64,000 nt of DNA from an uncultured Alphaproteobacteria bacterium (GCA_902518895.1 CABYHL010000002.1:72680-136679), one strand, 5' to 3'; shown: positions 1 through 9,673, counted from the stretch's first letter. The notes: generated by a model not told the origin, from the letters alone. Translations and numbers: made by a program.

Positions 1-530
1 TTACTTACTAAGGCTCTTGCAATTGATATTCTTTGTCTTTGTCCTCCAGAAAATGCATGAGGAAATCTTCTTAAATGCTCAATATTTAATCTACATTTTG
101 AAGCAATGTCTCTTACTCTTTCATCAGTTTCTTGTCTTGAGTTTGTTATTTTCATCACTTCTAAAGGCTCTGCAATAATATCTCTCACTGTCATTCTTGG
201 ACTTAAAGCAGCATAAGGATCTTGAAAAATTAATTGAGCTTTTTTTCTATATTCTTTTAAATCTTGTTTGTTCATATCTGTTAAATCATAATCTCTTTCA
301 TCGTCATGAAAAATAACATTTCCAGAACTAATTTTATTAGCTCCAAGTATTGCTCTACCAAGAGTAGTTTTTCCTGAACCAGATTCACCCACTAAACCAA
401 AAAAAGATCCTTTTTTAATTTTGATATTGATATTGTTTACAGCATGTATTTTTTGTTTTTTTGAAATAAAATTTTCTTGATAATCAAAATTTACTGAAAC
501 GTTATTTACTGAAATTAAATTATCATCCAT
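1..530 (-). CDS. Dipeptide/oligopeptide ABC transporter ATP-binding protein (DppF/OppF type), 3' end outside window
   Basis: Partial ATPase read from the ATG at 530 to the left window edge, about 176 codons, with the C-terminal part missing. It shows Walker A GESGSGKT, the Q-loop region (IFQDPYAAL) and the ABC signature FSGGQRQR near the edge; Walker B lies outside. It should power peptide-type import at the inner membrane as the second nucleotide-binding subunit. Its start overlaps the stop of the upstream ATPase by 8 bases, so the two are translationally coupled in the order binding protein, permease, permease, ATPase, ATPase. The substrate is not readable from the sequence. Confidence 0.9.
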   Translation of the reverse strand, partial: MDDNLISVNNVSVNFDYQENFISKKQKIHAVNNINIKIKKGSFFGLVGESGSGKTTLGRAILGANKISSGNVIFHDDERDYDLTDMNKQDLKEYRKKAQLIFQDPYAALSPRMTVRDIIAEPLEVMKITNSRQETDERVRDIASKCRLNIEHLRRFPHAFSGGQRQRISIARALVS

Positions 531-1512
531 TTTGACCACACTGAATTCCACATTGATCGACCCAGTGACCTGGTTCAACTTCAATTAATTTCATTTCTAT
601 TTTACCATCTTTTCCTTCTGGATTATGATGGGGGCATCTAGTTCTAAATACACACCCTGTTGGTCTATCTAATGGACTTGGAATATTTCCAGGTATTGGA
701 GATAACGGTGCGTCTAAGTTATTTATGTCAGGTAAAGCTTGTAATAGCCCTTTTGTATAAGGATGTTTTGGGTTTTTAAGGATCTCATTTACTGGACCTT
801 TCTCCACTACACTTCCCAAATACATAACCGCTACATGATCAGCTACCTGTGCAATAACACCTAGATCGTGAGTAATAAATATTACTCCCATTTGATATTC
901 TTTAATAATATCTTTAATTAGGTTAATTACTTGAGCTTGAATTGTTACATCTAAAGCAGTTGTTGGCTCATCTGCTAATAAAAGTTTAGGCATTGTTGAT
1001 AGTGCCATAGCTATCATTGCTCTTTGACGCATTCCACCAGATAATTCAAATGCATATTGATTAAACCGTTTTTCTGCATCTGCTATGCCTACTCTTTTTA
1101 GCATGTTTATGGATATTGATTTTGCTTCCTCTTTATTAATATTTTTATGAATTAGTAATTGCTCAACCATTTGTGCGCCAATTTTTATTGCTGGAGCAAA
1201 ACTTGCCATAGGCTCTTGAAAAATCATTGATACTTTACCACCTCTTATTTTTTTTAAGTCTTGCTTAGAGGTAAATTGAAGAACATTTTCGTTGTCTAAA
1301 ATTATTTCTGCGTCTTCATTATAAGAAGTATTACCTGGATTTAATTTCATAATCGATTTAGCAGTCACAGATTTACCTGATCCGGATTCACCAACTATAC
1401 CAAGTACTTCACCTTGATCTACAGAAAGAGAGATATTTTCAACTGCAGTAATTCTACCTTCATCAGTATCAAATTTTACATCTAAATTTTTTACTTCTAA
1501 TAAATGACTCAT
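523..1512 (-). CDS. Dipeptide/oligopeptide ABC transporter ATP-binding protein (DppD/OppD type)
   Basis: A complete 329-residue ATPase with Walker A GESGSGKS at residues 41-48, signature LSGGMRQR, Walker B LLLADEPT and the switch histidine in FITHDLGV. The C-terminal tail has the proline- and cysteine-rich region (GCVFRTRCPHHNPEG, then DQCGIQCG) typical of the oligopeptide/dipeptide/nickel ATPase family. Length fits that family. It begins 1 base after the stop of the upstream permease and overlaps the downstream ATPase, so it belongs to the five-gene importer operon. Family assignment is firm; the substrate could be peptides, opines or glycosides. Confidence 0.93.
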   Translation of the reverse strand: MSHLLEVKNLDVKFDTDEGRITAVENISLSVDQGEVLGIVGESGSGKSVTAKSIMKLNPGNTSYNEDAEIILDNENVLQFTSKQDLKKIRGGKVSMIFQEPMASFAPAIKIGAQMVEQLLIHKNINKEEAKSISINMLKRVGIADAEKRFNQYAFELSGGMRQRAMIAMALSTMPKLLLADEPTTALDVTIQAQVINLIKDIIKEYQMGVIFITHDLGVIAQVADHVAVMYLGSVVEKGPVNEILKNPKHPYTKGLLQALPDINNLDAPLSPIPGNIPSPLDRPTGCVFRTRCPHHNPEGKDGKIEMKLIEVEPGHWVDQCGIQCGQNG

Positions 1513-1513
1513 A

Positions 1514-2674
1514 TTATTTTACCTTATGAGGATCAGCTGCATCACGTAATCCATCCCCCACATAGACAAATGTTAAAATTAATACGACTAAGAAAAATAC
1601 AGGGATAAAATACCATTGATAGTTTAAAAGTACGTCGGCCTTTGTTGCATTTTGTAAAAGTACACCTAGAGAGTTTACTGGTTCTCTCAAACCAAGTCCT
1701 ATAAAACTTAAAGCTGTTTCAGATAATAACATGTATGGGAAACTAATGACTAAATCGACAATAATATAGCTCGTGAAACTTGGTAACAAGTGTCTTATAA
1801 TAATGTGAGTAGATGATGCTCCACAAAGTTTTGCAGCAAGAATATATTCTTGGCTTCTTTCACTAAGTAGATGCGTTCTTACTCTTCTAGCAAGTGTTGG
1901 CCATGAAATTAATCCAAGTAAACAGGAAATAAAAAAGAACCTTAATTCAGAACTCCATTCTAATGGCGCAAAGGCAGCAAGACACATAAACAGAGGTATT
2001 GGCGGAACCGTTCGAATTGCATCAGTAAACATTTGCAATACACTATCAATCCATCCACCATAGTAACCTGATATTCCACCTATAATTAGGGATAGTACAA
2101 ATGATATAAAAACACCAAGTGTTCCTACAGCTAGTGAAATATAAATTGCACTCAAGGTTCTGCTAAATAAATCTTTTCCTGCCTTATCTGTTCCAAATAT
2201 ATGAATACCACCTTCTTCAACTCCAAATAAATGAGTATTGAATGTAAAACCTGGAATTTTAAAATCTAAAATTTTTCCTGGAAGATTTATATTAAAATCA
2301 AAAACTTTATACTCCCAACCTTCAACAAAAAAATAAACGTATCTTCTTTTTTCAGTATCAGTTTTATAGACCCATCTAAAATTAGTATCAGCTCCTCTAT
2401 ATTTTGTTAAAGTGTGTAAAAATGGCCTTGGTGAAAAACCATTTTCATCCCAAAACATCGGAACCTGAGGTGCTCCGTTTTCATAATCTTTGTCGCGACC
2501 ATTAATAGTAGGATCATATGGAGATAAAAAATCTGAGAATAGACTACAAACAATCATGAAAAGTAATATTGAACCTGCAATCATTGCCGATCTATTTCCA
2601 AAAAAGCGTGTTCTTACTAATTGCATCTGTGTAGCTGTATAATAAGCTTCTTTTTTTTGATTACTAACCTCCAC
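1514..2674 (-). CDS. ABC transporter permease, DppC/OppC type, with long periplasmic insertion
   Basis: Inner-membrane permease of 386 residues. After the first membrane helix (about 31-49) there is a soluble stretch of about 115 residues, then about five more helices and the EAA-type loop (EYILAAKLCGASSTHIIIRHLLP). DppC proteins are usually near 300 residues; the extra length is this insertion before the GTDKAGKDLFSRT motif that normally starts the core. Such long forms are known among importers that use unusually large binding proteins, and the neighbouring binding protein is indeed large. It overlaps the DppB-type gene start region by 11 bases. Confidence 0.9.
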   Translation of the reverse strand: MEVSNQKKEAYYTATQMQLVRTRFFGNRSAMIAGSILLFMIVCSLFSDFLSPYDPTINGRDKDYENGAPQVPMFWDENGFSPRPFLHTLTKYRGADTNFRWVYKTDTEKRRYVYFFVEGWEYKVFDFNINLPGKILDFKIPGFTFNTHLFGVEEGGIHIFGTDKAGKDLFSRTLSAIYISLAVGTLGVFISFVLSLIIGGISGYYGGWIDSVLQMFTDAIRTVPPIPLFMCLAAFAPLEWSSELRFFFISCLLGLISWPTLARRVRTHLLSERSQEYILAAKLCGASSTHIIIRHLLPSFTSYIIVDLVISFPYMLLSETALSFIGLGLREPVNSLGVLLQNATKADVLLNYQWYFIPVFFLVVLILTFVYVGDGLRDAADPHKVK

Positions 2675-3677
2675 CCATAACTCCTTTTCTTATTCTTGGA
2701 TCCATTATTGCTAAAATTATATCTGTAACAAAATTAACAAAAACGATTGTTGCTGTAAGTAAAAATATTATTGCTCCAGCTAGTTGCTGATCATTTGATC
2801 TAGCCAAAGCTTCTATTAATAAAGCTCCTGCCTCAGTCAAAATTAAAATCAGAGCAACTATTGGAAGTGCACTAAAAATTCTATTTAAATCAAATCCTAT
2901 TGAATTTATTACAGGTCCTAAAGAATGCTTTGCTGGATATCGCCAAAGCAAACTCATCCCTGATACACCTCTTGCTCTTGCCGCCATTACATATAACTTG
3001 TCATTTTCATCTAACATTAAAGCTCTGACAGTTTGTAATGCAAAGGCAGTTGCATTCCATCCTAAAACAAAAATAGGTAGCCATGCTCTACCTAAAAAAT
3101 CCATTAACTTTGCTGATGACCATGGTTCATTTTCATATTCCTGAGAAAATAATCCTGTCATCGTATCTCCATAATAGATTGTCATAAAAAGCATTATACA
3201 AAGTGCTACTAAAAAATTTGGCAATGCTATGCCAAGGTAACTAACAAACTTTAGAGTGTTATCTAATGATGCATATTTTGTCGTGGCTGAAATAATTCCT
3301 ACGGGTATAGCAATTAAATATGAAAATATTAATGCCACTAAACATATGGTTAGAGATAAAGTAAATCTTCCACTTAATAATTCATTAATATTCATTCTTA
3401 GAATACAACTATCACCAAAATCTTGATTGATAACAATGTCAGAAATCCACTTTCCATATCTATAAAGGAATGGTTTATCTAAGCCTAAGCGAATTTTTTC
3501 TGCTTCAATATCTTCATAAGTAATTTGAGAGCCTTGAGTATTTTTAAAAGCTAAATATCTTTCAGCACACGTTCCAGGTACTAATTCCATTAAAGAAAAA
3601 ACTATGAAACAAACAATTAATAAAGTTACAATAGCTAAAAATGCTCTTGTAAATGTAAACTGAACAAAATTAATCAT
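2664..3677 (-). CDS. ABC transporter permease, DppB/OppB type
   Basis: A 337-residue inner-membrane permease with an N-terminal helix (about 8-30), a periplasmic domain (SQITYEDIEAEKIRLGLDKP) and five further helices. The cytoplasmic loop DKLYVMAARARGVSGMSLLWRY is the coupling helix that contacts the ATPases. It pairs with the DppC-type subunit downstream. It is separated from the binding-protein gene by about 90 bases that hold a strong stem-loop, so the membrane subunits are probably made in smaller amounts than the binding protein. Confidence 0.92.
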   Translation of the reverse strand: MINFVQFTFTRAFLAIVTLLIVCFIVFSLMELVPGTCAERYLAFKNTQGSQITYEDIEAEKIRLGLDKPFLYRYGKWISDIVINQDFGDSCILRMNINELLSGRFTLSLTICLVALIFSYLIAIPVGIISATTKYASLDNTLKFVSYLGIALPNFLVALCIMLFMTIYYGDTMTGLFSQEYENEPWSSAKLMDFLGRAWLPIFVLGWNATAFALQTVRALMLDENDKLYVMAARARGVSGMSLLWRYPAKHSLGPVINSIGFDLNRIFSALPIVALILILTEAGALLIEALARSNDQQLAGAIIFLLTATIVFVNFVTDIILAIMDPRIRKGVMGGG

Positions 3678-3713
3678 AGCATGATTTCACTTAATTGATT
3701 TTTGAGAATAGTA

Positions 3714-3750
3714 GAAAAAAGAAAAGCGGCAATAAAAAATTGCCGCTTTT
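3714..3750 (-). terminator. Intercistronic terminator/attenuator stem-loop after the peptide-type binding protein
   Basis: An 11-bp perfect stem, aaaagcggcaa (3722-3732) with ttgccgctttt (3740-3750) and a 7-base loop, is followed on the minus strand by a run of T (complement of 3715-3720). This is a textbook intrinsic terminator placed between the binding-protein gene and the permease gene of one operon, so partial read-through is expected. Confidence 0.85.
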
Positions 3751-3769
3751 AAGTATATTTATAGTTGAC

Positions 3770-5824
3770 TTATTCGTCTAACCACCACTGAGTAGCTAAA
3801 TATGGATAAGTTCTATAATATTCATAAGAAGTTGTTTTGAATTGTGTAAAGTTTTTCAAAGCATTTCTATGATATGTTGGGAAAGGTGCTTTTACAGTTC
3901 CAATTAACAAAGTTTGCTCTGTTAACATTGTTGTAATTTTTTCACCCCACTCATTTGATTCAGGTGTACCTAAAGCATATGATTGAAATTTATCAATACC
4001 ATCACTTAAATCGTAAACCCATTGAGGAGGTTCTACACCTTCATCACCGTTACTATCAATATAAGCTGCCCACAACATTCCTTGCGTATGGTTAAAGTAG
4101 TTTCCAAAAGGCGCTTTGAATGTTTCAGGATCACCTGCAATAATTGCTAATGGTTGACCTTTATCCCATGCATGGACATCTAATGCATTTGAAGATTGTG
4201 AACCACGATATTCATCAGGAGTTACCTCTTTAAAAGAAGTTTTAACTCCTACATCGTTCCACATACGAGCAACTAACTCAACCTCTACACCACCTATACC
4301 TTGAGTAGCATAGTCAATGTTCATAGCAAAAGGCTCTCCGTTAGGGAGTTCTCTAAAGCCATCACCGTCAACGTCCTTAAGACCAACTTCATCTAGAAGT
4401 GCTTTAGCACCATCTGGATCATATTGAGTCATATACATTTTCATATCTTCACGTACGAAATCAGGAGCTGGTGACATACCTGTGAACTGCTCTACAACAC
4501 CCATACCATAGTAAGCTACATCGTTAATTTCATTTCTATCTAGAGCAATTGACATTGCTTGACGGAAACGAATATCACCGTAAACTTTACGTTTTTCTAA
4601 GTCCGGGTGAGTAACATTGAAGCTAAATAGTGCTGCTCCACAACCAGGGTTAATTTGAATATTATACCCTCCAGACTCTGCTCCATCTAATAATTGAGGC
4701 GCAGACTCAAGTTGTACAGATTGAGATTTGTAATCAACTTCACCATTAACAAGTTTCAATAATCTTATTTCATTTTCATTGATATATCTCTCATTTTGAT
4801 AATCAATGTATGGTAATTGATTCCCAGCTGTATCAACTTGGAAAAAGTATGGGTTTGCAGCATATACTCTACCTTCAGTAGTATCTTCAATGGTCATGTA
4901 AGCTTCTAAAGAAGGATAAGCAGCATATGGTAAACCATCTACTAACTCTGGATTTCTTAATAATGGAGTTGGAGTATCAGTCCAACCTGAATTCCCATAA
5001 TAAGCCGCTAAAGCATCCCAGCCATCTGCAAAACCTAAAGCTTGTGCATTCGCATCAGCATTTGAATCAATTTCCGGATGGAATTGTTCTAGGAAATGTG
5101 AAGGCATAAAAGCTTGGTTATAAGATGTAGCTAAAGTAGCAAGTAAACCAGGAAATGGAGATGGTAAGTTAAATCTTACTGTTTGATCATCAATTACATC
5201 AACAGTCATTGGTTCACCACCAACTAACAGATATGGATATGGTTTTTCACGAATCTTTGGATTCATCATCAAGTCTTCGTACCAAAACTCTACATCTCTA
5301 GCTACAAAAGGTTCACCATTTGACCACTTGTGACCTTTACGTAACATGAATGTTAAAGTAGTAAAATCATCATTCCATTCATAATCTTTTGCAACATTTG
5401 GAACTACAGTTGACAAGTCATCAGCAAAACGAACTAAGTTAACATGTCGAGTAGAAAGCATATCTGAAGTACCAGCTTCAGTTGCATTAGATAAGAAGTT
5501 AATAGTGTTTCCATATTTACCAATTGATTCATATGGCACTATAACAAGTGGTTCATCAGGTAATCTATCCTCAACTGGAGGTAGGCTTCCTGGGTTCCCT
5601 TGAATTGTTGCATTAATACTTGCAATACTTGGGTTCTCTGAAAACTTCATTGTACAACTAGCTGCACTTTCGTATTCTGATAACTCATATTGCTGTGGAT
5701 ATTTTCCGCCAGTATATGCATCGCTCATGGTTGAGCCTACGCAATGACCGCCTGCAAAAGAGCTTCCACTCCATACAAACATTGCGGAAGAAAATACCAA
5801 TGCTACGAGTATTTTTTTTAACAT
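3770..5824 (-). CDS. Extracellular solute-binding protein, family 5 (peptide/nickel type), large form
   Basis: Periplasmic substrate-binding protein of 684 residues, longer than the usual 500-550 of DppA/OppA. The start is set at 5824 because MLKKILVALVF opens a clear signal peptide ending near SSFA-GGHC and is preceded by an AGGAG ribosome site; an in-frame ATG at 5890 would put unrelated residues before the signal. Typical family-5 segments are visible: LRKGHKWSNGEPFVARDVEFWYED and FRQAMSIALDRNEINDVAYYG. It heads the five-gene importer operon and is followed by a terminator-like hairpin. It is divergent from a sulfatase, which may hint at a sulfated substrate; this is only an inference. Confidence 0.92.
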   Translation of the reverse strand: MLKKILVALVFSSAMFVWSGSSFAGGHCVGSTMSDAYTGGKYPQQYELSEYESAASCTMKFSENPSIASINATIQGNPGSLPPVEDRLPDEPLVIVPYESIGKYGNTINFLSNATEAGTSDMLSTRHVNLVRFADDLSTVVPNVAKDYEWNDDFTTLTFMLRKGHKWSNGEPFVARDVEFWYEDLMMNPKIREKPYPYLLVGGEPMTVDVIDDQTVRFNLPSPFPGLLATLATSYNQAFMPSHFLEQFHPEIDSNADANAQALGFADGWDALAAYYGNSGWTDTPTPLLRNPELVDGLPYAAYPSLEAYMTIEDTTEGRVYAANPYFFQVDTAGNQLPYIDYQNERYINENEIRLLKLVNGEVDYKSQSVQLESAPQLLDGAESGGYNIQINPGCGAALFSFNVTHPDLEKRKVYGDIRFRQAMSIALDRNEINDVAYYGMGVVEQFTGMSPAPDFVREDMKMYMTQYDPDGAKALLDEVGLKDVDGDGFRELPNGEPFAMNIDYATQGIGGVEVELVARMWNDVGVKTSFKEVTPDEYRGSQSSNALDVHAWDKGQPLAIIAGDPETFKAPFGNYFNHTQGMLWAAYIDSNGDEGVEPPQWVYDLSDGIDKFQSYALGTPESNEWGEKITTMLTEQTLLIGTVKAPFPTYHRNALKNFTQFKTTSYEYYRTYPYLATQWWLDE

Positions 5825-5840
5825 ATATTTTCTCCTATAA

Positions 5841-5902
5841 GATAAATTTATCGTATGTATTTTTTTTATACAAATTTGAGCTTTTAGCAAAAATAATTGA
5901 CA
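5841..5902. promoter_or_regulatory. Divergent promoter region, binding protein / sulfatase
   Basis: The 144-base gap between the two divergent starts contains a perfect 12-bp palindrome, gataaatttatc (5841-5852), 17 bases upstream of the binding-protein ATG. It also contains a TTGACA at 5897-5902 on the plus strand that could be a -35 element for the sulfatase, though no convincing -10 box follows. In such AT-rich DNA a 12-bp palindrome has limited weight. Confidence 0.3.
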
Positions 5903-5968
5903 AATTTATTACGTTTTTATTTAAAAAATTGTGTATTTCTTTTTAATTACTTTAGTATTTTGTAGAAT

Positions 5969-7504
5969 ATGAAGAAAATCAAAAAATCTGTACTTTTTAT
6001 CTGTGCTGATCAGTGGCGCTTCGATTGCTTTAGTTTTTTAAATCATGAATATGCTCTCACTCCTAATTTGGATAAATTAGCAAAAAAAAGTGTTATTTTT
6101 AAATCACACTTTGCAGGTATTGTTCCATGTGGTCCTTCGAGAACTACAATGCTGACTGGTTTATATCCATTTATACATCGTTCAGTATATAATGGTGCTC
6201 CTCTTGATAAAAGATTTACAAATATTGCAAAAGAAGCTCGAAAATTAAATTACAATCCAAGTCTTTATGGATACACCGATACTTCTTGGGATCCAAGATA
6301 CTTAGATCCAAAAGATGAAAAAAATTTTACTTACGAATCACCAATGGAAGGGTTTGATGATGGCTGTGTTTTACCAGGAGGAAAACCGGAACCTTGGGCT
6401 AACCATCTTAATCAAAATGGTTTTGAAATTAATAAAGCAGAAGATCTGTACAAAGGAAGAAAGCCAAAAGATGATCAAGCATATATTTATGAACCATATT
6501 ATATTCCAACTGAATTTTCAGACACCGCATTTTTAGCAGACAAAGTTGTTAATGATTTAAAAAAAGTGAAAGATCCATTTTTTATGCATGTATCTTTTTT
6601 AAAACCACACCCGCCCTTTCATATAGCTGATCCATGGTTTAGTAAATTTAATCCAGATAATATTAATTTATCTAAAAATGATATTTCACTTAAAGAATTA
6701 TCAAAAAAACATCCTCTACTTAAAGAATTATGCAAAAAATTTTTATTAAAAGAAAATTTCTCTGAAATTAATTATGATCTTTTAAAAGATCAAGACATCA
6801 AAAATATTATGAGTGTCTATTTTGCAATGTGTGCAGAAGTTGATTTTAATATTGGTAAAATTTTAAATGCTCTAAAAGAATCAGGGCAAGAAGAGAATAC
6901 AATGATAATATTTACCAGTGATCATGGAGAAATGTTAAATGAAAATAATTTATGGGGAAAATTAGGTTGGTGGGACTCCTCTTATAGAATTCCATTATTT
7001 ATTTATGTACCTCAAAACAATCCAAAAGAGATTAACCATTTAACAGAATCTGTAGATGTTGCTCCTACAATTTTAGAATGGCTTGGTGGTGACATCCCCA
7101 TTGATTGGAATGGTCAATCACTGATGCACAATATCAATAATAAATACGAAAAATCACCTAATAAAGAATATGTTGTTTTTGATTATGATTTTAGAGAAAG
7201 TACTTCATTTGTTATAGATAAAAAATTAGCACCCGAACAATGTAATCTATCAGTCATTAGAGATAATAAATGGAAATATGTTCATTTTCCTTCATTACCA
7301 TGTTTATTATTTGATTTAGAAAATGATCCTAATGAAATTAATAATTTATCTAGGGTAAAAGAATTTCAAGACATTAAAAATGATTTAGTATCAAAATTGC
7401 TAAGTCACCGCATGATTCATCAGGAACGACAGTTATCGAATACTAAACTTTCTAGTTCAGGTGTTAATACAAATTCTGGACCATTTAGTAGAAAAATGGA
7501 ATAA
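5969..7504 (+). CDS. Sulfatase (arylsulfatase / phosphonate monoester hydrolase-like)
   Basis: A 511-residue alkaline-phosphatase-superfamily hydrolase that splits sulfate (or phosphonate) esters. The start has the metal-binding CADQWRFD, and Cys54 sits in the sulfatase signature CGPSR (residues 54-58), the site normally matured to formylglycine. Further family motifs are FLKPHPPFHIADPW and the metal-site FTSDHGEMLNENNLWGKLGWW. No signal peptide is evident, so it is probably cytoplasmic and acts after import. It is followed after 7 bases by a MetE-like gene and is divergent from a peptide-type ABC importer. The substrate is unknown. Confidence 0.92.
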   Translation: MKKIKKSVLFICADQWRFDCFSFLNHEYALTPNLDKLAKKSVIFKSHFAGIVPCGPSRTTMLTGLYPFIHRSVYNGAPLDKRFTNIAKEARKLNYNPSLYGYTDTSWDPRYLDPKDEKNFTYESPMEGFDDGCVLPGGKPEPWANHLNQNGFEINKAEDLYKGRKPKDDQAYIYEPYYIPTEFSDTAFLADKVVNDLKKVKDPFFMHVSFLKPHPPFHIADPWFSKFNPDNINLSKNDISLKELSKKHPLLKELCKKFLLKENFSEINYDLLKDQDIKNIMSVYFAMCAEVDFNIGKILNALKESGQEENTMIIFTSDHGEMLNENNLWGKLGWWDSSYRIPLFIYVPQNNPKEINHLTESVDVAPTILEWLGGDIPIDWNGQSLMHNINNKYEKSPNKEYVVFDYDFRESTSFVIDKKLAPEQCNLSVIRDNKWKYVHFPSLPCLLFDLENDPNEINNLSRVKEFQDIKNDLVSKLLSHRMIHQERQLSNTKLSSSGVNTNSGPFSRKME

Positions 7505-7511
7505 AAAAGAT

Positions 7512-8561
7512 ATGTTAACGACTGTTATAGGAGCCTATCCCAAACCAAGCTACTTAAAAATAACTGATTGGTTCAATGCTTCTGGTGGTACAGATACAGA
7601 ATATCCAACTAAATTTTATGAAGATGAAATAAAAAAAATGGGCGATAATGTTGAAGAGTTATTTAATAAAGCTACCAAAGAAATAATTAGTGATCAGGAA
7701 GAATGCGGTATTGATATCCTAACCGATGGTGAAGTTAGAAGAGAAAATTATATTCACTATCATTGTAGATATTTAGAAGGAATTGATTTTGCAAATCTCA
7801 CAGAAAAAGTTGCTAGGACAGGGAATTATAAATGCTGGTTACCAACAATAACTTCAAAAGTTAAAGCAAAAGAATCTTTTTTAGTTGAAGAGTGGAAAAA
7901 AAATCAGAGCTTAACCAATAAAGATTTAAAAATTACTATTCCTGGACCAATGACTATAACAGACACCATAGCAAATACATTTTATGACTCAGATGAACAT
8001 ATGGGTGAAGACTTAGCTGATGCTATTAATGTAGAAATTAAAAGATTGGTTGATGCAGGATGCAAATATATTCAAGTCGATGAACCGTTGTTTGCTAGAA
8101 AACCAGAAAATGCTCTTAATTTTGGAATCAAAAACCTAGAAAGATGTTTTAAGGATATTAATAATCAAAGTATTGAAAAAATTACTCATATTTGTTGTGG
8201 CTATCCTGATAAATTAGATGCAGTAGATTATCCGAAAGCGCCTTTAGATTCTTACAGTAAAATTAGTAAAGCATTAGATGAGTCAATTATAGATACAGTT
8301 TCTATTGAAGATGCTCATCGATATAATGATTTAAATTTTTTAAAAGATTTTAAACAAACAAAAGTTATTTTTGGTTTAGTAAAAATAGCAAGCTCTCAAG
8401 TTGAGACTAAAGAAGAAATTGTCTCAAGAATAAATGATGCATTAAGGTTTATTGATAAGGAACAATTAATTGTCGCTCCTGATTGTGGCCTTGGTCACTT
8501 ACCTCGAGATTTGGCAAAAATAAAATTAAAGATAATGGTAGAAGCTTCTAATAGTTTTTAG
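7512..8561 (+). CDS. MetE-like zinc methyltransferase, catalytic domain only
   Basis: A 349-residue protein matching the C-terminal catalytic barrel of cobalamin-independent methionine synthase. The four zinc ligands are visible: His and Cys in THICCG, Glu in SIEDAHR and Cys in APDCGLG. The N-terminal folate domain of full MetE is absent. The start at 7512 (MLTTVIGAYPKP) is chosen because this is the conserved beginning of the family; an in-frame ATG at 7461 would lie inside the sulfatase gene. Enzymes of this type activate a thiol (homocysteine, coenzyme M or other) for methyl or alkyl transfer. The acceptor here is not known. Convergent with ald, overlapping it by 4 bases. Confidence 0.85.
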   Translation: MLTTVIGAYPKPSYLKITDWFNASGGTDTEYPTKFYEDEIKKMGDNVEELFNKATKEIISDQEECGIDILTDGEVRRENYIHYHCRYLEGIDFANLTEKVARTGNYKCWLPTITSKVKAKESFLVEEWKKNQSLTNKDLKITIPGPMTITDTIANTFYDSDEHMGEDLADAINVEIKRLVDAGCKYIQVDEPLFARKPENALNFGIKNLERCFKDINNQSIEKITHICCGYPDKLDAVDYPKAPLDSYSKISKALDESIIDTVSIEDAHRYNDLNFLKDFKQTKVIFGLVKIASSQVETKEEIVSRINDALRFIDKEQLIVAPDCGLGHLPRDLAKIKLKIMVEASNSF

Positions 8562-9673
8562 TGTAATAAAGTTTCTGGATTAGCATAATCATAATTTAAA
8601 TCATCAGCAATAGCTTTATATGTAACAGCACCTTTAAAAATATTTAAACCATTCATAAAATTTTTATCATTTTTTAAAGCATCTTTAAAACCATTAGAAG
8701 CTAAGTTTTGAATAAATGGCAAAGTCACTGCATTTAAAGCAAGAGTGGAAGTTCTAGGAACTCCTCCTGGCATATTTGCAACACAATAATGAACAACATC
8801 ATCAACAACATATGTAGGGTTTGCATGAGTTGTTGGTTTACTAGTTTCAACACAACCACCTTGATCAATTGCAACATCAACAATTACAGATCCACTTTTC
8901 ATCTCTTTTATCATGTCCTTAGTTATAATCTTTGGAGCATTAGAGCCTGGAACAAGTACGCCACCAATAAGTAAATCACATTCAGAAATATAATCTTTTA
9001 GATTTATTTTATCACTGTGTAGTGGTTCTATTTTATCACCAAATTTTTCTTGTAATTCTTCTAATCTTTTTTCTGATTTATCAACAATAAAAACTTTTGC
9101 TTGCATACCGGTAGCAATTATTGCTGCATTTTCACCTACAACACCTCCACCTAAAATTAAGACATTTCCAGGTTGAACCCCAGGCGCACCCCCTAAGAGT
9201 AAACCGCTTCCACCCTTATGTTTTTCAAGTGAATACGCACCAGCTTGAATCGACATTCTACCAGCTACAGCACTCATAGGTGCAAGAAGTGGTAATTTAT
9301 TATTATGATCACTTACTGTTTCATAAGCTATACAAATTGAATTTGAATCAATTAAACCCTTTGTCAATTCTGGAGCTGCTGAAAGATGTAAGTAAGTAAA
9401 CAAAATTTGGTTTTCTCTTATCATTGATACTTCATTCATTAGAGGTTCTTTTACTTTTACAATCATTTCAGAATCATTGAAAATATCCTCAGCTGAATTT
9501 ACAATTTTTGCACCTGATAATTCATAATCACTATTTGAAAATCCAGCACCAATACCGGCATCTTTTTGAATTAGTACTGTATGTTTATTCTTTACTAATT
9601 CTTTAACACTTTGCGGAGTAAGCCCAACCCTAGACTCCTGAGCTTTAATCTCAGAGGGAACACCTATTTTCAT
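8558..9673 (-). CDS. ald: Alanine dehydrogenase
   Basis: A 371-residue NAD-dependent alanine dehydrogenase (L-alanine + NAD + water to pyruvate + ammonium + NADH). It begins with the family-typical MKIGVPSEIKAQESRVGLTP and has the Rossmann nucleotide motif LGGGVVGENAA and the late segment DQGGCVETSKPTTHANPT. It overlaps the upstream aminotransferase stop by one base (TAATG), so the two are co-translated. In taurine and beta-alanine breakdown, Ald regenerates the pyruvate consumed by the aminotransferase and releases ammonium, which fits this pairing. Confidence 0.95.
   Translation of the reverse strand: MKIGVPSEIKAQESRVGLTPQSVKELVKNKHTVLIQKDAGIGAGFSNSDYELSGAKIVNSAEDIFNDSEMIVKVKEPLMNEVSMIRENQILFTYLHLSAAPELTKGLIDSNSICIAYETVSDHNNKLPLLAPMSAVAGRMSIQAGAYSLEKHKGGSGLLLGGAPGVQPGNVLILGGGVVGENAAIIATGMQAKVFIVDKSEKRLEELQEKFGDKIEPLHSDKINLKDYISECDLLIGGVLVPGSNAPKIITKDMIKEMKSGSVIVDVAIDQGGCVETSKPTTHANPTYVVDDVVHYCVANMPGGVPRTSTLALNAVTLPFIQNLASNGFKDALKNDKNFMNGLNIFKGAVTYKAIADDLNYDYANPETLLH

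Noticed and set aside
5825-5890. Upstream ATG extending the family 5 binding protein by 22 residues
   Set aside because: It would place a charged stretch before a clear signal peptide; the ATG at 5824 has an AGGAG ribosome site.
7461-7511. Earlier in-frame start for the first MetE-like gene inside the sulfatase gene
   Set aside because: The extra 17 residues do not match the family, whose conserved start is MLTTVIGAYPKP at 7512.
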